In this document: positions 63,775 through 64,000 of the stretch, in pieces | How positions within the stretch are numbered: position 1 is the stretch's first letter | Layout of the letters: every line of letters begins with the position of its first letter | DNA from: Phyllobacterium trifolii | Lineage (GTDB): Bacteria; Pseudomonadota; Alphaproteobacteria; Rhizobiales; Rhizobiaceae | Assembly (NCBI RefSeq): GCF_014192095.1 | Contig: NZ_JACHXN010000019.1 | Span: 56,412 to 120,411, forward strand | DNA length: 64,000 bases | Direction of reading: 5' to 3' | Notes under the pieces: generated by a model | Told to the model about the DNA's origin: nothing | Seen by the model: only the letters and a program-made list of their open reading frames with translations | Databases searched by the model: none | Translations under genes and position numbers: made by a program

Positions 63775-64000
63775 GGTTCTGTCGCAAATTTTAACGTAGA
63801 CCGCGAAATTACCGGGAGCCTTTGATCGCACCTTATGCAGCCAAGGTATTGAACTGTTCAGCAAGTGATGGCGCTGGATTGTAGGCAAATCTCGCCTGTT
63901 GTTTACGCATCATGTGGACCAGTTCGACCCCAGAAAGGATAATGTCGGCGGTCTTCTGCGTCTTGAATCCGAGCATCGGTCGGATGCGGCTTTTAATCCT
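63775..64000 (-). mobile_element. IS6-family insertion sequence, right portion outside window
   Basis: A terminus beginning GGTTCTGTCGCAAA at 63775 matches the GG-x-x-CTGT-GCAAA pattern of IS6/IS26-family inverted repeats. Inside it lies the end of a minus-strand transposase. The rest of the element is beyond the window. Confidence 0.75.
63833..64000 (-). CDS. IS6-family transposase, C-terminal end (partial)
   Basis: The minus strand reads RIKSRIRPMLGFKTQKTADI, then ILSGVELVHMMRKQQARF, ending SLAEQFNTLAA before a TAA at 63833. The R-x-R-PMLGFK and ELVHMMRKQQ stretch matches the C terminus of DDE transposases of the IS6 (IS26-like) family. The upstream portion with the catalytic DDE lies outside the window. 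Confidence 0.8.
   Translation of the reverse strand, partial: RIKSRIRPMLGFKTQKTADIILSGVELVHMMRKQQARFAYNPAPSLAEQFNTLAA

Overview
The window looks like an accessory region of an alphaproteobacterial, probably Rhizobiales, genome. Evidence for this is the moderately high GC, an Atu4866-type protein, a PmtA-like phospholipid N-methyltransferase, a DUF1127 protein, and the density of ABC transporters, LysR regulators and short-chain dehydrogenases (SDRs). This placement is inferred from family content; no rRNA or tRNA gene was seen.

Layout. (1) 1-8.9 kb, minus strand: a giant autotransporter passenger made of beta-strand repeats, broken by one in-frame stop and one frameshift and running off the left edge. 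(2) 9.7-14.5 kb: a LysR regulator divergent from a PrpF/oxalomesaconate-tautomerase-like isomerase and a complete NMT1/Tau-type ABC importer. (3) 14.8-22.4 kb: a LysR regulator facing a complete oligopeptide ABC importer operon that ends with a class-C beta-lactamase-fold hydrolase. (4) 22.6-31.9 kb: an SDR remnant, an AraC regulator divergent from an MFS exporter, then a plus-strand run of Tat-SDR, aldo/keto reductase, SDR, DedA, PmtA-like methyltransferase, a frameshifted methyltransferase, a DUF2147 protein and a chimeric ORF. (5) 32-54 kb: a mosaic of small regulator-plus-target pairs (AraC/DUF1330; TetR/SDR; four paralogous LysR genes beside SDR, aldo/keto reductase, metallo-beta-lactamase or SnoaL genes; MarR/epimerase; OhrR-like/hydrolase), with many secreted redox or small-ligand proteins, several carrying twin-arginine signals. 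(6) 55-64 kb: a CHASE4-GGDEF-EAL protein, decayed MFS and old-yellow-enzyme genes, a DUF1330 gene, a small helix-turn-helix gene, two Gfo/Idh/MocA dehydrogenases with an orphan solute-binding protein, an isoprenylcysteine-methyltransferase-like membrane protein, and the end of an IS6-family element.

The recurring theme is small divergent units in which a one-component regulator controls an oxidoreductase or a secreted ligand-binding protein, interspersed with gene remnants. This suggests repeated gain and loss in a catabolic and detoxification island. I saw no convincing defence system, CRISPR array or biosynthetic cluster. The most unusual observations are paired cysteines one rung apart in two autotransporter repeats, a DUF2306/xanthine-dehydrogenase chimeric ORF, Tat-exported members of normally cytosolic oxidoreductase families, and strong operator-like palindromes at the MarR and OhrR-like genes.
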